Part shown: positions 8,896 to 17,896 of the stretch, in pieces
Layout: each line of letters starts with the position of its first letter
How positions within the stretch are numbered: position 1 is the stretch's first letter
IMG/VR virus record: IMGVR_UViG_3300005939_000027
Location: 1 to 31,766 of that record
Direction: 5' to 3' (one strand)
Length of the DNA stretch: 31,766 nucleotides
Source: a virus
The notes under the pieces: model-generated
What the model was told of the DNA's origin: nothing
Seen by the model: only the letters and a program-made list of their open reading frames with translations
The model's database searches: none
Position numbers and translations under genes: made by a program

Positions 8896-10022
8896 AATGC
8901 TTTTTCGTATTGTTTAACTACTTCTTTCATATCATATTTTGGAAAGAGTTGTTTGTACTGTTGTTTAGCGAGTTGATTTCTTAACTCCTTATTTTCTATT
9001 AACTCTTTAATTCCGTTATACCAATACTTATATTTATTTTTAACAGTATAGATAACATCTCTATAAGGGTCTTCTTCTGATGCTATTACTGCTGTTCCTG
9101 TTGCGGTATATTCTAAATACTTAATAATTGATTTTGATTTATCAAACTTGTGTCCTACTATTGGAATTAGTCCAATGTCTAAGTCTATTTCTTTTAATAC
9201 AGAAGCATACATTTCTGGCGGGTAAAAGGGAATATGTTTGAAGTTTTTTAACTTTCTTAACTTCTTATAAATGTTTAACTTCTGTGTGTTCATTGCAAGC
9301 ATTGCTTCTTTCGGTTCTCCTCTTTCTAAAATAAGGTTTGTTGAATAAGCGTCAGCATCCCACGGTCCAGCGGTTAATCCTTGTATAATGAACTCAAAAT
9401 CGTATTCTTCTTGAAGGTCGTGTATTGCTTGTAAAACAATGTCTAAATCTTCATAATGGTTTGCACCTCCTGTCCAGCCTATTCTTAATCCTTCTTTGTT
9501 CGGTCGTAGTTTAAACTTGTCTAAGTCTAAAGCGTTTGGAATAACTACTATATTCTTTTGTCCTGTTTCTTCTATAACAACTTCTTTCAATGCTTCTGTG
9601 CTTACAATAACTAAGTCTGCTTCTTTACACAATCCGCTAATATCACTTTTCATCTTCTTGCCATAGCCATCGTGTGCTGGGTTCAGTTCTGGTATGTTCC
9701 AAATATCATCGTCCATTTCATAAACTATCTTTCTTCCGTCTGATTTATGTTTCCATAAAGAACGAAATGGGTCTTGTGTATATGCTCTGGAATACATTAC
9801 AATGTCAGAATCTATCTCTGTATATTCGTGTTGCCCCATAACAACATATTCCATCTTGTGTCCTAATCTGTTCAAATGAATGAAGGGATTATTTATCCTT
9901 ACCTGAAAACAACCAACCTGAAACTCTGTAAAGTTGCTTAAAATATATGTGCAACTTATGTTATTCGTAGTTTTGCATTGCAGGTTTAATCCTGGTGTCG
10001 TAGTCTTTGTTTCTGTTTGCAT
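8877..10022 (-). CDS. GT4-like glycosyltransferase (GT-B fold)
   Basis: A 381-residue protein. After a leading segment, CTYILSNFTEFQVGCFQVRINNPFIHLNRLGH resembles the N-terminal Rossmann half of a GT-B enzyme. YEMDDDIWNIPELNP is an acidic motif often seen in phage-encoded glycosyltransferases. NAVxF-type spacing appears as IPNALDLDKF, and GWTGGANHYEDLDIVLQAI begins the donor-binding half, which ends with the EX7E-like SIIKYLEYTATGTAVIASEEDPY. It probably transfers a sugar to a host glycan or virion protein. The ATG at 10022 lies 62 bp inside the connector gene; the first 20 residues look atypical, but no ATG occurs closer to the domain, so this start is uncertain. Confidence 0.85.
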   Translation of the reverse strand: MQTETKTTTPGLNLQCKTTNNISCTYILSNFTEFQVGCFQVRINNPFIHLNRLGHKMEYVVMGQHEYTEIDSDIVMYSRAYTQDPFRSLWKHKSDGRKIVYEMDDDIWNIPELNPAHDGYGKKMKSDISGLCKEADLVIVSTEALKEVVIEETGQKNIVVIPNALDLDKFKLRPNKEGLRIGWTGGANHYEDLDIVLQAIHDLQEEYDFEFIIQGLTAGPWDADAYSTNLILERGEPKEAMLAMNTQKLNIYKKLRKLKNFKHIPFYPPEMYASVLKEIDLDIGLIPIVGHKFDKSKSIIKYLEYTATGTAVIASEEDPYRDVIYTVKNKYKYWYNGIKELIENKELRNQLAKQQYKQLFPKYDMKEVVKQYEKALCGLIK

Positions 10023-10635
10023 AAAACTTTCTTAATTTTATTTGAAGTTTTAGAAGTTCTCTCTCTATTTCGGCACGCTTTGTTGGATTACCTTTTGCTA
10101 TACACCAGTCTAATGCCGCACCAAGACTAATTATTCTGTGAAACTCTCTTTCAATTCTTGGCTCGTCTGTGCTTTCTGATAGTTGTGTAACTGATTTACT
10201 TACTGCTACTAAAAGTCCTTCGTCTGAACTATAACTTGGTGTTGGGTAAAGAATTAAAGACCTGCCTATTATATCGTAATAAGCTGGTGTTCCACTATTC
10301 CCTCTAAACTGCTCAAGACTATCTTTTATGTTGGCAGAATCTATTGAAACTAATTTGATATACTTTCCGTTTGAATCTTTTACTTCTACTCTTTCAACCT
10401 CTCTTGCGTCTGTCGGTATAGCATAGTTATCTTGTTCTGCTACTAATGCTGCAGTTCCTATCGGTAGTTCATCTATTCCTTCGTCAAACTGCCAATCAGC
10501 CGCAGAATCCCATATGTCTAAAACAGCAATATCATAATGTATATTAAGATTTCTTTTAATAGCAATGTCTGCATATTGTGCGGACACAGTGTTTGCCAAA
10601 AAAAGTGTATCGGCTTGAAGTTCTGCTAATGTCAT
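9961..10635 (-). CDS. Head-tail connector/adaptor protein
   Basis: A 224-residue protein directly downstream of the capsid gene. The N-terminus (MTLAELQADTLFLANTVSAQYADIAIKRNLNIHYD) is helical. It is followed by a beta segment (VAEQDNYAIPTDAREVERVEV, then YDIIGRSLILYPTPS) that is characteristic of phage head-completion or adaptor proteins with a YxLPxD(x)R-like turn. The C-terminal half is helical and basic (EREFHRIISLGAALDWCIAKGNP, RELLKLQIKLRKFYANRNKD). Position and pattern support a ring protein below the portal. The assignment is to functional class, not to a named orthologue. Confidence 0.75.
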   Translation of the reverse strand: MTLAELQADTLFLANTVSAQYADIAIKRNLNIHYDIAVLDIWDSAADWQFDEGIDELPIGTAALVAEQDNYAIPTDAREVERVEVKDSNGKYIKLVSIDSANIKDSLEQFRGNSGTPAYYDIIGRSLILYPTPSYSSDEGLLVAVSKSVTQLSESTDEPRIEREFHRIISLGAALDWCIAKGNPTKRAEIERELLKLQIKLRKFYANRNKDYDTRIKPAMQNYE

Positions 10636-10665
10636 TGTATTATTATTATTTTATAAAACCCTTAT

Positions 10666-10687
10666 CTTAGCCCCCGTAGGGACTAAG
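10666..10687 (-). promoter_or_regulatory. Intergenic UACG-tetraloop hairpin after the capsid gene
   Basis: In the leftward transcript this reads CUUAGUCCC-UACG-GGGGCUAAG: a 9-bp stem with one G-U pair, closed by a C(UACG)G tetraloop, which is an unusually stable loop class. Only a short T-run (GGGTTTTAT) follows several bases later, so it is a weak or partial terminator at best. It may stabilise the capsid message 3' end or reduce expression of the downstream connector. Confidence 0.75.
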
Positions 10688-10695
10688 GAAAGATT

Positions 10696-11595
10696 CTATG
10701 TAGTAATTTTTACTACTAGGTATCTTGATTTGCTTCTCAAAAATGCTTTCACACCAAATAGTATTGAAGAAACAAGGTTTTTACCGAGTTTATTCGCAAC
10801 ATCTTTGATTTGAACATTAGGAGAGGCTTGGATAACTGAGTGTATCATACCCTTTCTTCCAAAATAGTTGTAACCATCTGGTAGGTTGTTAGAGATATAA
10901 ACTTGGAAACCAAGGAATCCTCCTGCATAACCGTTGCGAAGTGTCGCATCAGCCACGCTGAATCCTTTTTCAGTTCCAACAAGTTCAATCAACATTGCAA
11001 CCTCTGGGGATGTAACCACGCACCAATCTCCTGCTTCCTCAACATTTTGTTTTCTAAGAGCTAATCTTGCGTTTGCGAACACATTGATAATGTTTGCAGT
11101 TGTCGCAGTAATAGCACCAGAAGCCAGATTTGTTGCAGCATGAGCAATTGGTACACCTGTTGATTCGTAGAACAGTCCTGATGCAGCGGCAGTAGTTTCA
11201 AGTAAAACTGCTGTATCAATAACATCTCTTAATTTGTATCCTGCATTGTCTGCAAGGTCAAGCATGTAAGAGTAGTTAGCTTGTAGTTCTTCAAAATCTT
11301 CGATGTAGTTAGCAACAAGATATGCTGTGTCAACTACTAGATTTTCATCTGTAGAAGATATATCTTGCGGTGCGAAAGTTCCACCTGCTGTGTGTGCTGA
11401 AGCAGCCGTTTCGGCAATATAAGGAAAGTGAATTGTATCACCTTTAGTTAATTTTGCACGAAATTGGTTGTTAGCAACAGCATCAGCAACTAGACCTTTT
11501 CTCAAAGGAACCTGCATCATGTCCGACCAAAAGGAAGGAACCATAGCAGATACTCCTGAGCCAGCGAAATTTGCTTTTGTTAAAGTTGTAGCCAT
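10696..11595 (-). CDS. Major capsid protein, HK97 fold
   Basis: A 299-residue protein starting MATTLTKANFAGSGVSAMVP. GDTIHFPYIAE and DTAYLVANYIEDFEELQANYSYMLDLADNAGYKLRDVIDTAVL match the beta-strand and spine-helix order of HK97-fold coat proteins, and WCVVTSPEVAMLIE with GGFLGFQVYISNNLPDGYNYFGRKGMIHSV marks the A-domain. It forms the icosahedral head. It follows the scaffold gene by 10 bp, as expected for phages with a separate scaffold and no protease; indeed no maturation protease is visible in the window. Leader is A-rich with no SD, and a stable hairpin follows the stop. Confidence 0.92.
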   Translation of the reverse strand: MATTLTKANFAGSGVSAMVPSFWSDMMQVPLRKGLVADAVANNQFRAKLTKGDTIHFPYIAETAASAHTAGGTFAPQDISSTDENLVVDTAYLVANYIEDFEELQANYSYMLDLADNAGYKLRDVIDTAVLLETTAAASGLFYESTGVPIAHAATNLASGAITATTANIINVFANARLALRKQNVEEAGDWCVVTSPEVAMLIELVGTEKGFSVADATLRNGYAGGFLGFQVYISNNLPDGYNYFGRKGMIHSVIQASPNVQIKDVANKLGKNLVSSILFGVKAFLRSKSRYLVVKITT

Positions 11596-11605
11596 TGTGT
11601 TTTAT

Positions 11606-12130
11606 CTACTTTTTTCTCATCCATTCTCTAAACTTATCTATAGCTTCATAATCACCTGCTTGAGTTGCCTCACGCAAAGTATCATTAGTCCACTCTTCAA
11701 AGCCTTTAGTGTCTGGAATTTGTTTAGTAGATGGTTCGGGCGTCTTTTCCGACCTTTGGAGTTTCTCCCGTTTTGCTTCTAAGAATAATTGAACATCTTC
11801 GTTGCTTATTGCTTCGGTAGGAGTTATGCCGAGAAACTTCGCTTGCTTGAAAATGTAATCAATTTCAGCAGGCGTGTAATCTTTCATAGCAACGACAGTT
11901 TTGGCTAGCTCAGAAGAGTCAGGTGTTTCACTAACCTTCGTTTGCTTTTGTAGAATTAACTTCTCAGCTTCTTCTACTTTAGCCCTCTGTTCGGCTTTTT
12001 TCGTCCTCTCAAAGAGCTGACGATTTTTAGCTTCGATGTCCTCTTTCGGAGTTTCCTCCGTTGTTTTTTCAGAAGTTTTCTCTTCATCACCGTTTTCAGA
12101 GTCGGTGGTCTCTAATTTTTCTTCTATCAT
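11606..12130 (-). CDS. Capsid scaffolding protein
   Basis: A 174-residue, highly charged protein. Residues 1-35 are acidic and low complexity (ENGDEEKTSEKTTEETPKED). Residues 35-70 are a coiled coil (NRQLFERTKKAEQRAKVEEAEKLI). A middle globular-like segment (YTPAEIDYIFKQAKFLGI) is followed by a charged linker and a basic C-terminal helix (YEAIDKFREWMRKK), which is where scaffolds usually bind coat protein. Position immediately upstream of the capsid gene supports an internal assembly scaffold that leaves or is lost before DNA packaging. Confidence 0.85.
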   Translation of the reverse strand: MIEEKLETTDSENGDEEKTSEKTTEETPKEDIEAKNRQLFERTKKAEQRAKVEEAEKLILQKQTKVSETPDSSELAKTVVAMKDYTPAEIDYIFKQAKFLGITPTEAISNEDVQLFLEAKREKLQRSEKTPEPSTKQIPDTKGFEEWTNDTLREATQAGDYEAIDKFREWMRKK

Positions 12131-12160
12131 TGGATTTTAAGGGATTCCTACCCTATTACT

Positions 12161-12391
12161 TTATAAATACTCGTTTATGGAAGGCTCAACCTCTTCCACT
12201 TTTGCTATTCTTTGTTTTAATTTTTCCATATACTTTACTGCAATCTCTCTACCTCTGACTTCTTGTAGTGTTGGTGCATCTCTTACTGTGTCTATCTTTT
12301 TAATCTGCTCGTCAATATATTGTGTTAAAGCAACACCATATATTCCTTTTGATATTTCGTCTAACTTTTCGTTTAAGTCTTTTTCAATCAT
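12161..12391 (-). CDS. Small helical protein next to portal (76 aa)
   Basis: A 76-residue, almost wholly helical, charged protein (MIEKDLNEKLDEISKGIYGVALTQYIDEQIKKIDTV). Its ATG overlaps the portal stop in an ATGA arrangement, so it is translationally coupled to portal. Small proteins of unknown role are common at this position. It could be a head-assembly or DNA-packaging accessory. No domain is recognised. Confidence 0.7.
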   Translation of the reverse strand: MIEKDLNEKLDEISKGIYGVALTQYIDEQIKKIDTVRDAPTLQEVRGREIAVKYMEKLKQRIAKVEEVEPSINEYL

Positions 12392-14130
12392 AGTCCAGGT
12401 TGCATTACTTGAGGCATACTAGGTGCTGAAATACCACCACCTTGTTGTGTTCTTTTCTCTATTGGTGTTTGTTGTGATTGTGCTTCTTCTGGTTCAATAT
12501 CGTTGATACTAATTCCTACTGCTTCAAGTTGTTTGCTAAATATCTTTCTCTTTACTGGGTCTGTTAATACTGTTGGGTCGGCTACCATTGTTTGAAGTAT
12601 CATTGCCATATTAGCAGCTTCTACTCTCAAATCTCTTTCTTGTCCTGTAATAACAATGTCTAATGAATACTTTAAGTCTTTGTAAAACTCTGCGGGAATT
12701 AGCGGTGAATCTTTACTTGCTTTCACTTTGTCTTTAATTACACTCTTCATCACATCAAATTGTATTGAGGTAGGTATTGTTTTCTTTTGAACAAGGAACT
12801 TAAACAGTTCAAGATTTGCTCTGGCATTAGTTTTAAGTTGATGCCATTTATCAAGGTCTTCTCCGACAAGTCTGATATAGTGTTCTCCTGTCTTTTTAAA
12901 CAGTGGAATAATATCATTAAAGATTAACTCTTTAACATCTGATGCTATGTTCTCTCTAATGTGTTCAAAGTATGAAGTAATCATCTGTGCTGCTAATTGT
13001 GCTGAACCAAGAGGTGTTCCTGCTGGCATTCTTTCTCCTCTAATAACATCATAGTTAAATGCTACTTGGTCTGCATTTCCAGCCCAACTTCTTTCCTCTT
13101 CAATAAATGCTGACAGGTTTCTTTCTTCTGTTGGAACTTTCTCAATTCTGTCCATCGCAGTAATAACTTGTCCTGTTTTAACATCTTTGATAAGATTCTT
13201 TTTAACATTATCATCTCTTGTTTGCCAGATGTTTAATCCAGCAACATAAGAAGATTTAACTCGTAAGTTTGTTATTTCGTTAGTTCTTAATTGTGGGTCA
13301 GATAGAAGTTCAACTCTACCTATTCCAAGCCAAGCACCTGGTATCTTTTCAAAATGGAAATCTCTGTAAGGGAACTCATCTCTTTTAATTTTAGTAGCGT
13401 CTAAAATAATACCTTTTGTGTTGGTTTCAATTCTGTCCATATACCTTGTGTCTGGCATATAAACAATATGTCTTGCGTAAGTATATTTGTTTTCATCTCC
13501 GCCGAACTCTGATTCTGGAACTTCACCATATCTTTCTAACACTCTTACATAAGGTCTTTTAGTTTCTCTCCACATTTTAACTGCTTCCTCAATGTTATCC
13601 CAAGGTTTCTTTCTCATCTCGTCAAGCGAGTAATAATGTTGCTCAATTGTATAAGAAGCATCTTTAAGTTTATCAGCAGCTTGTTCATTGATTAAGTTTC
13701 TCAAGTCTACGAAGTGTAAATTATCGCCGACAAGTTTCAAAACTACACTACCAAAAATCGGCAAGTCCATAAACATTCTGTTAAGAATCTTTGCGAACTG
13801 CTTTTCTTTCATCCAGTATTTGAAATCTCTATCCATTATCCACGCTTTAAGGTCATCTTGACCAGCAGCAGGAATAATCATTATATCGGCTGGTAAGAAC
13901 TTAATTGCTTTCGTTGAAGAATTGCAAGGGTTCTTTACAATGTTCTTGAAGTATTTTCTAAACCCTTCGCTGTCAAACTCTCCGTCTTTGAACTTTGAAT
14001 TATAAAGACGAATGATTTTTTCAATAACTTCTTTTTGATTTCTTACAAACCCTTCAATAACAAGAGCTGGATTTTGTTTGAAATCTTGAACTTCGTCCGC
14101 TATGATTTTATATATATTATTCGTAGTCAT
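12388..14130 (-). CDS. Portal protein
   Basis: A 580-residue protein immediately downstream of the large terminase (14 bp overlap) and upstream of the scaffold and capsid. Recognisable portal-like segments include VLERYGEVPESEFGG with the following ARHIVYMPDTRYMDR strand, GIGRVELLSDPQLRTNEITNLRVK (wing-to-stem helix), and QVAFNYDVIRGERMPAGTPLGSAQLAAQMITSYFEHIRENIA (stem and crown). The C-terminus is Gln/Pro-rich (SQQTPIEKRTQQGGGISAPS). It forms the dodecameric ring through which DNA enters the capsid. Functional class is secure from position and pattern together. Confidence 0.88.
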   Translation of the reverse strand: MTTNNIYKIIADEVQDFKQNPALVIEGFVRNQKEVIEKIIRLYNSKFKDGEFDSEGFRKYFKNIVKNPCNSSTKAIKFLPADIMIIPAAGQDDLKAWIMDRDFKYWMKEKQFAKILNRMFMDLPIFGSVVLKLVGDNLHFVDLRNLINEQAADKLKDASYTIEQHYYSLDEMRKKPWDNIEEAVKMWRETKRPYVRVLERYGEVPESEFGGDENKYTYARHIVYMPDTRYMDRIETNTKGIILDATKIKRDEFPYRDFHFEKIPGAWLGIGRVELLSDPQLRTNEITNLRVKSSYVAGLNIWQTRDDNVKKNLIKDVKTGQVITAMDRIEKVPTEERNLSAFIEEERSWAGNADQVAFNYDVIRGERMPAGTPLGSAQLAAQMITSYFEHIRENIASDVKELIFNDIIPLFKKTGEHYIRLVGEDLDKWHQLKTNARANLELFKFLVQKKTIPTSIQFDVMKSVIKDKVKASKDSPLIPAEFYKDLKYSLDIVITGQERDLRVEAANMAMILQTMVADPTVLTDPVKRKIFSKQLEAVGISINDIEPEEAQSQQTPIEKRTQQGGGISAPSMPQVMQPGL

Positions 14131-15385
14131 TGTGCTTTATTATGGTTTCTGTTTCTTCTACGTCTGATAGTTTATTCGGCTGTAATCCCCAAGTTGCTAG
14201 TGCTAATGATATAACCATATCATCGTGCCCACTTCTTGGTGCTGAATAATTATACTTTCCAGACGCTTCTAAAACTTTTACCTCGTATTTTTTTAACTCA
14301 TTTATAAGTATTTCGTTATTTGGTATCCTTATAACCCTTTGTTCGATAAAGATTATAAGTCTATCTATTAGTTGTTGTTTTGCTTTATGGCTGTATAGTG
14401 GGTATTCTTCTACAAACGCTTGTCGCATTAGGTCTGAAGCCACGCTATCTCCCATGCCCGTTGAATCTATTATTATTTTTGCGTTATTATATTTTTGTGA
14501 TAATGTTAAAATGCGTTGTTTTTGGTATGGATAATCAAGTTCTTTGAACCTGTCGAGATAAACTACCTTCTTGGTTGTTCTGTCCATTACAGTCAAAGCT
14601 GTGTAGTCTGTATGCCTTGCTATGTCCACTCCTAATATATATGCTGTTCCCAATACTGGTTCTGCCAAAGTATCGTCAACAATTAAGTCTATTCCTCTAA
14701 AAACTAATCCTGCTTCTGTTAAAAACTCTGCTTCGTATTCTTGTGCGAAAACCTTTTCTGGCAGACTCTCTCTTGCTTTATTATATTCTACTAAGTCAAA
14801 CAATGGGTTGTCAGAAGTCTTGAATTGAAACGCTGTGTGTTTTATTTGAAGTTCCAGGAACTTATCATAAAACCAATTTAATCCTCTTGGTGTTCCTATA
14901 TAAACAACTCTACCTTTTTGTTCGTGTGTTGTTGGCTTGATATATTGTTGCCAGATGTTCTCATCTACAAGTGCTGCTTCGTCTATTACTACTAAGTTAG
15001 TAGACCTACCAAGCATACCAGACCTTGCCTCACACGACTTTCCTTCAATAATACTTCCGTTAGTCAGCGTAAGTGTTGGAAATGGTTTCATCTGTATTCT
15101 GAAATGACTTGGGCTAATTACTTTTGAAAGAAATATAACTACCCTGTCAAACACTATTTTAGAAAGTTCATAAGAAGGTGCGGCTATCCATATTCTTCTA
15201 TCTCCTAAAAGTGCGTCTTTTACTATCTCATAAGCACAAGTATCACTTTTCCCAAATCTTCTTCCTGCACATATAATCTTCTCTCTTGCGTGGCAGTCTA
15301 TAATCTTTTTCTGACCACTGTGTGGAGTCCAACCAATCTTTTCTTGGAGTTTTAAATCGTTAATTACTTTTGGTTTTTCAATCAT
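14117..15385 (-). CDS. terL: Terminase large subunit
   Basis: A 422-residue DNA-packaging motor. The ATPase half has Walker A AGRRFGKSD (residues 40-48), Walker B LVVIDEAA (131-138) with the catalytic Glu, and the coupling motif GTPRG (164-168). The RNase H-like nuclease half has GVDIARHTDYTAL (Asp253), AKIIIDSTGMGDS (Asp306) and SGHDDMVISLALA (Asp387/Asp388), the expected three acidic sites. Length is typical. The start overlaps the LicD-like gene by 8 bp, so the glycan cassette is fused into the packaging operon. It cuts and pumps concatemeric DNA into procapsids through the portal. Confidence 0.96.
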   Translation of the reverse strand: MIEKPKVINDLKLQEKIGWTPHSGQKKIIDCHAREKIICAGRRFGKSDTCAYEIVKDALLGDRRIWIAAPSYELSKIVFDRVVIFLSKVISPSHFRIQMKPFPTLTLTNGSIIEGKSCEARSGMLGRSTNLVVIDEAALVDENIWQQYIKPTTHEQKGRVVYIGTPRGLNWFYDKFLELQIKHTAFQFKTSDNPLFDLVEYNKARESLPEKVFAQEYEAEFLTEAGLVFRGIDLIVDDTLAEPVLGTAYILGVDIARHTDYTALTVMDRTTKKVVYLDRFKELDYPYQKQRILTLSQKYNNAKIIIDSTGMGDSVASDLMRQAFVEEYPLYSHKAKQQLIDRLIIFIEQRVIRIPNNEILINELKKYEVKVLEASGKYNYSAPRSGHDDMVISLALATWGLQPNKLSDVEETETIIKHNDYE

Positions 15386-15944
15386 ATTTTATAAAGTATT
15401 TATTAGCGTAATCAAACCAATCTTTTTTCCCAGAAACTGGAGTTCTCCAATCATCATATCTTCCTGTAAGATAATCATCATATCTTTCAGGTATGTTGTA
15501 TCCAAGTAGTTTAATAGTTTTTAAGGTCCATCTCGGTCTGATAACAATTCCGTCACTTCCAAGGTGTAGAAAATCATCACCCCATATACCATAAAAGAAA
15601 CAGATGTCAAATATCACATTCGTCTTTTCGTGCATATAGGCTAACGACATTATTAAACCACCCCACTCTTGCATCTTAATAAGACGAAATCCTTTTGTTA
15701 AATAACTTTGATGAAGTGCATCTGTGTTCGGCTTGTATTCATCTTCCATCATTACATCTATGTCTAAGTCTAAATCGTGCGGAATTACTGTCTTATCTCT
15801 GACCATTCCAAGCAATGTTCCAAAACCAAGTTGCCAGTTGAAGTCTTTAAGTTCTTTTATCCCAGTATCAAGTGTTTCTTTCCAGTTTTTTCCATCTAAT
15901 GGTCCTGCTTTAAATGGATACAGTATTACTTTTGGTCTGGGCAT
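15378..15944 (-). CDS. LicD-like nucleotidyltransferase-fold glycan phospho-transferase
   Basis: A 188-residue protein with the LicD hallmark pair GTLLGMVRD (residues 42-50) and HDLDLDIDV (56-64), whose acidic residues bind metal, plus a later YDDWRTPVSGKKDW that matches the family's C-terminal signature. LicD proteins transfer phosphocholine or related groups from CDP-activated donors to cell-surface glycans. The gene overlaps the cytidylyltransferase by 35 bp, so donor synthesis and transfer are probably coupled. The acceptor and the transferred group cannot be read from sequence. It is shorter than cellular LicD proteins, but both motifs are intact. Confidence 0.85.
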   Translation of the reverse strand: MPRPKVILYPFKAGPLDGKNWKETLDTGIKELKDFNWQLGFGTLLGMVRDKTVIPHDLDLDIDVMMEDEYKPNTDALHQSYLTKGFRLIKMQEWGGLIMSLAYMHEKTNVIFDICFFYGIWGDDFLHLGSDGIVIRPRWTLKTIKLLGYNIPERYDDYLTGRYDDWRTPVSGKKDWFDYANKYFIKYD

Positions 15945-16338
15945 TTCTTAATTTTGTGCTGCTTATGTTGGGAACTCTGTCTTTATAAATAAGATAGATG
16001 TTATTTCTTTTCCAAAAACTTCTATCAACGCCACACCTCTTACTTGTTTTGCTAATATCCCAGTCATCTCCTGTAAGTCTGAAACAAGGTGCGTTGTCTA
16101 TCGCTATTTTTAAAGATTCAGATTCAGAGTTTACAATATAAACAGGGCAGTTAATAAAATCTTTTAATCCTTTAAGTCTTTCTTGTTCGGTCTGACTTGT
16201 TTTCTTTCCTAAAAGTTTAGAAAACTTATCGCCGTTAATTGTGATTATAATATCTTTACTAATTAACAGAGCAAACCTGATTAACTCTTTATGTCCTTCG
16301 TGTAATAAATCAAATGTTCCTGGAATAATTACCTGCAT
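15910..16338 (-). CDS. CTP-dependent cytidylyltransferase-like protein
   Basis: A 142-residue protein with the nucleotidyltransferase signature GTFDLLHEGH (residues 7-16, HxGH at 13-16) and the second motif ISSTKLR (125-131). This pair is typical of glycerol-3-phosphate, ethanolamine-phosphate and related cytidylyltransferases that make CDP-alcohols, though pantetheine-phosphate-type enzymes share the fold. The neighbouring LicD-like gene needs a CDP-activated donor, which favours the CDP-alcohol reading. It overlaps the upstream GT2 gene by 10 bp. Substrate is not determinable here. Confidence 0.85.
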   Translation of the reverse strand: MQVIIPGTFDLLHEGHKELIRFALLISKDIIITINGDKFSKLLGKKTSQTEQERLKGLKDFINCPVYIVNSESESLKIAIDNAPCFRLTGDDWDISKTSKRCGVDRSFWKRNNIYLIYKDRVPNISSTKLRNAQTKSNTVSI

Positions 16339-17039
16339 ACAAATGGATTAAAATAAAGTTGTCCTTCTGGAAGTTTAACTTTTGGGTGGTGTAGTCCTTC
16401 GTCTTTTGCTGCTCTATATTCTCCCATATCCCACTCCCCATTACCAGCGTGTATTCCAGTTATTGAAGGAATAATATAATTTATAAGTCCAGCATTTGCG
16501 GCTCTATCACTTATTTCAATATCTTCATCTCCATAAAGTCCATATGTTTCTATTAAAAATCCACACTTCTTGAATACTTCTCTACTGAAGATTCTTGGAC
16601 CTATTGCTCTACACACTATAACTTCCTTTCCATTTATAATTGACTTTGGTGTTGTGTATTCTAATGTTAAAATTGCATCCCACCTCTCAACCATTGTTGC
16701 CATTATACCTGTGCCTTCAATCGCTTTGCCATATTCTAACATTTCTGGCAACCAATTATCTGGCATTAAGAAATCATTTTCTAAATCTATAATCCAGTCT
16801 CCTCTACAAACAGCGTAAGCGGCGTTCTTTGACTTGCTAAGGCAATCGTTTGGTCTTTTAATGATTATGTCTGGGTTATACTTATCCCATAGTCTCTCCA
16901 CGCCATCTGTTGAACTATTGTCTATCCATATTAACTCTGGTCTTGTTGTTCCAAGTCTTGCCAGGTTGTGGTCCATAAACTGTTCTGTTAGTGGAGTTCG
17001 GTTATATGTACATACTACCCACGAAATAAGTTGCTCCAT
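16329..17039 (-). CDS. Family 2 glycosyltransferase
   Basis: A 236-residue GT-A enzyme. WVVCTYNRTPL at residues 7-17 is the nucleotide-binding start, ELIWIDNSSTDG is the usual first loop, DWIIDLENDFLMPDNWL holds the metal-binding acidic site (DLEND), and YGLYGDEDIEISDRAANAG resembles the catalytic-base ED motif. It should use an NDP-sugar and act in the cytoplasm. The C-terminus is short and has no membrane segment. It starts 25 bp inside the preceding transferase gene. Likely part of one pathway with the four neighbours. Confidence 0.87.
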   Translation of the reverse strand: MEQLISWVVCTYNRTPLTEQFMDHNLARLGTTRPELIWIDNSSTDGVERLWDKYNPDIIIKRPNDCLSKSKNAAYAVCRGDWIIDLENDFLMPDNWLPEMLEYGKAIEGTGIMATMVERWDAILTLEYTTPKSIINGKEVIVCRAIGPRIFSREVFKKCGFLIETYGLYGDEDIEISDRAANAGLINYIIPSITGIHAGNGEWDMGEYRAAKDEGLHHPKVKLPEGQLYFNPFVCR

Positions 17040-17893
17040 ATTCTTATAGGTTTATTAAATCCTTTAAATCTTCCACTAAACTTGACTTTTCTTACAAACT
17101 GCTTGTACATATCTGCGTAAGTGGTAGGTTTTATCTTTGCAATAGCAGTATCTACTACTTGACAGAACTTATCTTGATACTCGTTCATCTCTAATTCGTC
17201 TTCGGCATCTTCTTCTGAAATAATAAAGGTTTCGTGTTTAACAAACGGTTCCCCGTAAGTAATACAATCTCCTTTTTTCTTTACTATTGATTGAAATATG
17301 TATCCGCCAAATATGTCATCGTGTCTTTTAAAATTTCCTATGTTCGGTAGAAAGAATAATGCTGGTATTGCTTCTCTTCTAACAGCAACATTCATACCAG
17401 AAAATGGAACAAAAGAAGTTGATACACGAGTTCCAGTTATTTCTGGTTTGTTTGGCTCGTTTTTACTTCTATCCGCACCATTTATGTCAAGTACATTTGT
17501 CCAAAGACCTACATTTGCGACAACTCTCTTGTCTCTTGCTGAATAAGGAAAACCTCTTGGATAAAATCCTGTGTTTTCTAAAGGATTATCCCACAAACAA
17601 CCTTCTGTGTCCAGTGCATCAAGATGTTTATCTTGAAAATCTGGTTCAATCACACAATCTGAGTCAATAATAAAGACTATATCTGCTTTAGATTTGTAAA
17701 GAGCATAGTTTTTTGACGCAGAAGACTTGTGTAAATACTTAAAAAGCGGAAAGTCTCTGTAATCTAAAACCTCAAAAGGGTATTTATACTTACCACAAGA
17801 GTCATCTGTGATGTATAAATTACCTTCAAAGGTCTCTAATCCATTATTAAAGCTTTCTGTTGTCTCTATATGGACACAAGATACTAAATCCAT
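17015..17893 (-). CDS. RGP/UDP-arabinopyranose-mutase-like glycosyltransferase-fold protein
   Basis: A 292-residue GT-A-type protein. The acidic site is IVFIIDSDCVIEPDF. GFYPRGFPYSARDKR with the following VVANVGLWTNVLDINGADRS, and PFSGMNVAVRREAIPALFFLP with KRHDDIFGGYIFQSI, recall the reversibly glycosylated polypeptide family, which includes UDP-arabinopyranose mutases; relatives occur in phages. It might interconvert sugar-nucleotide ring forms or transfer sugar. It is 3 bp from the dehydratase gene. The fold is well supported and the exact reaction is not. Confidence 0.75.
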   Translation of the reverse strand: MDLVSCVHIETTESFNNGLETFEGNLYITDDSCGKYKYPFEVLDYRDFPLFKYLHKSSASKNYALYKSKADIVFIIDSDCVIEPDFQDKHLDALDTEGCLWDNPLENTGFYPRGFPYSARDKRVVANVGLWTNVLDINGADRSKNEPNKPEITGTRVSTSFVPFSGMNVAVRREAIPALFFLPNIGNFKRHDDIFGGYIFQSIVKKKGDCITYGEPFVKHETFIISEEDAEDELEMNEYQDKFCQVVDTAIAKIKPTTYADMYKQFVRKVKFSGRFKGFNKPIRIWSNLFRG

Positions 17894-17896
17894 ATT

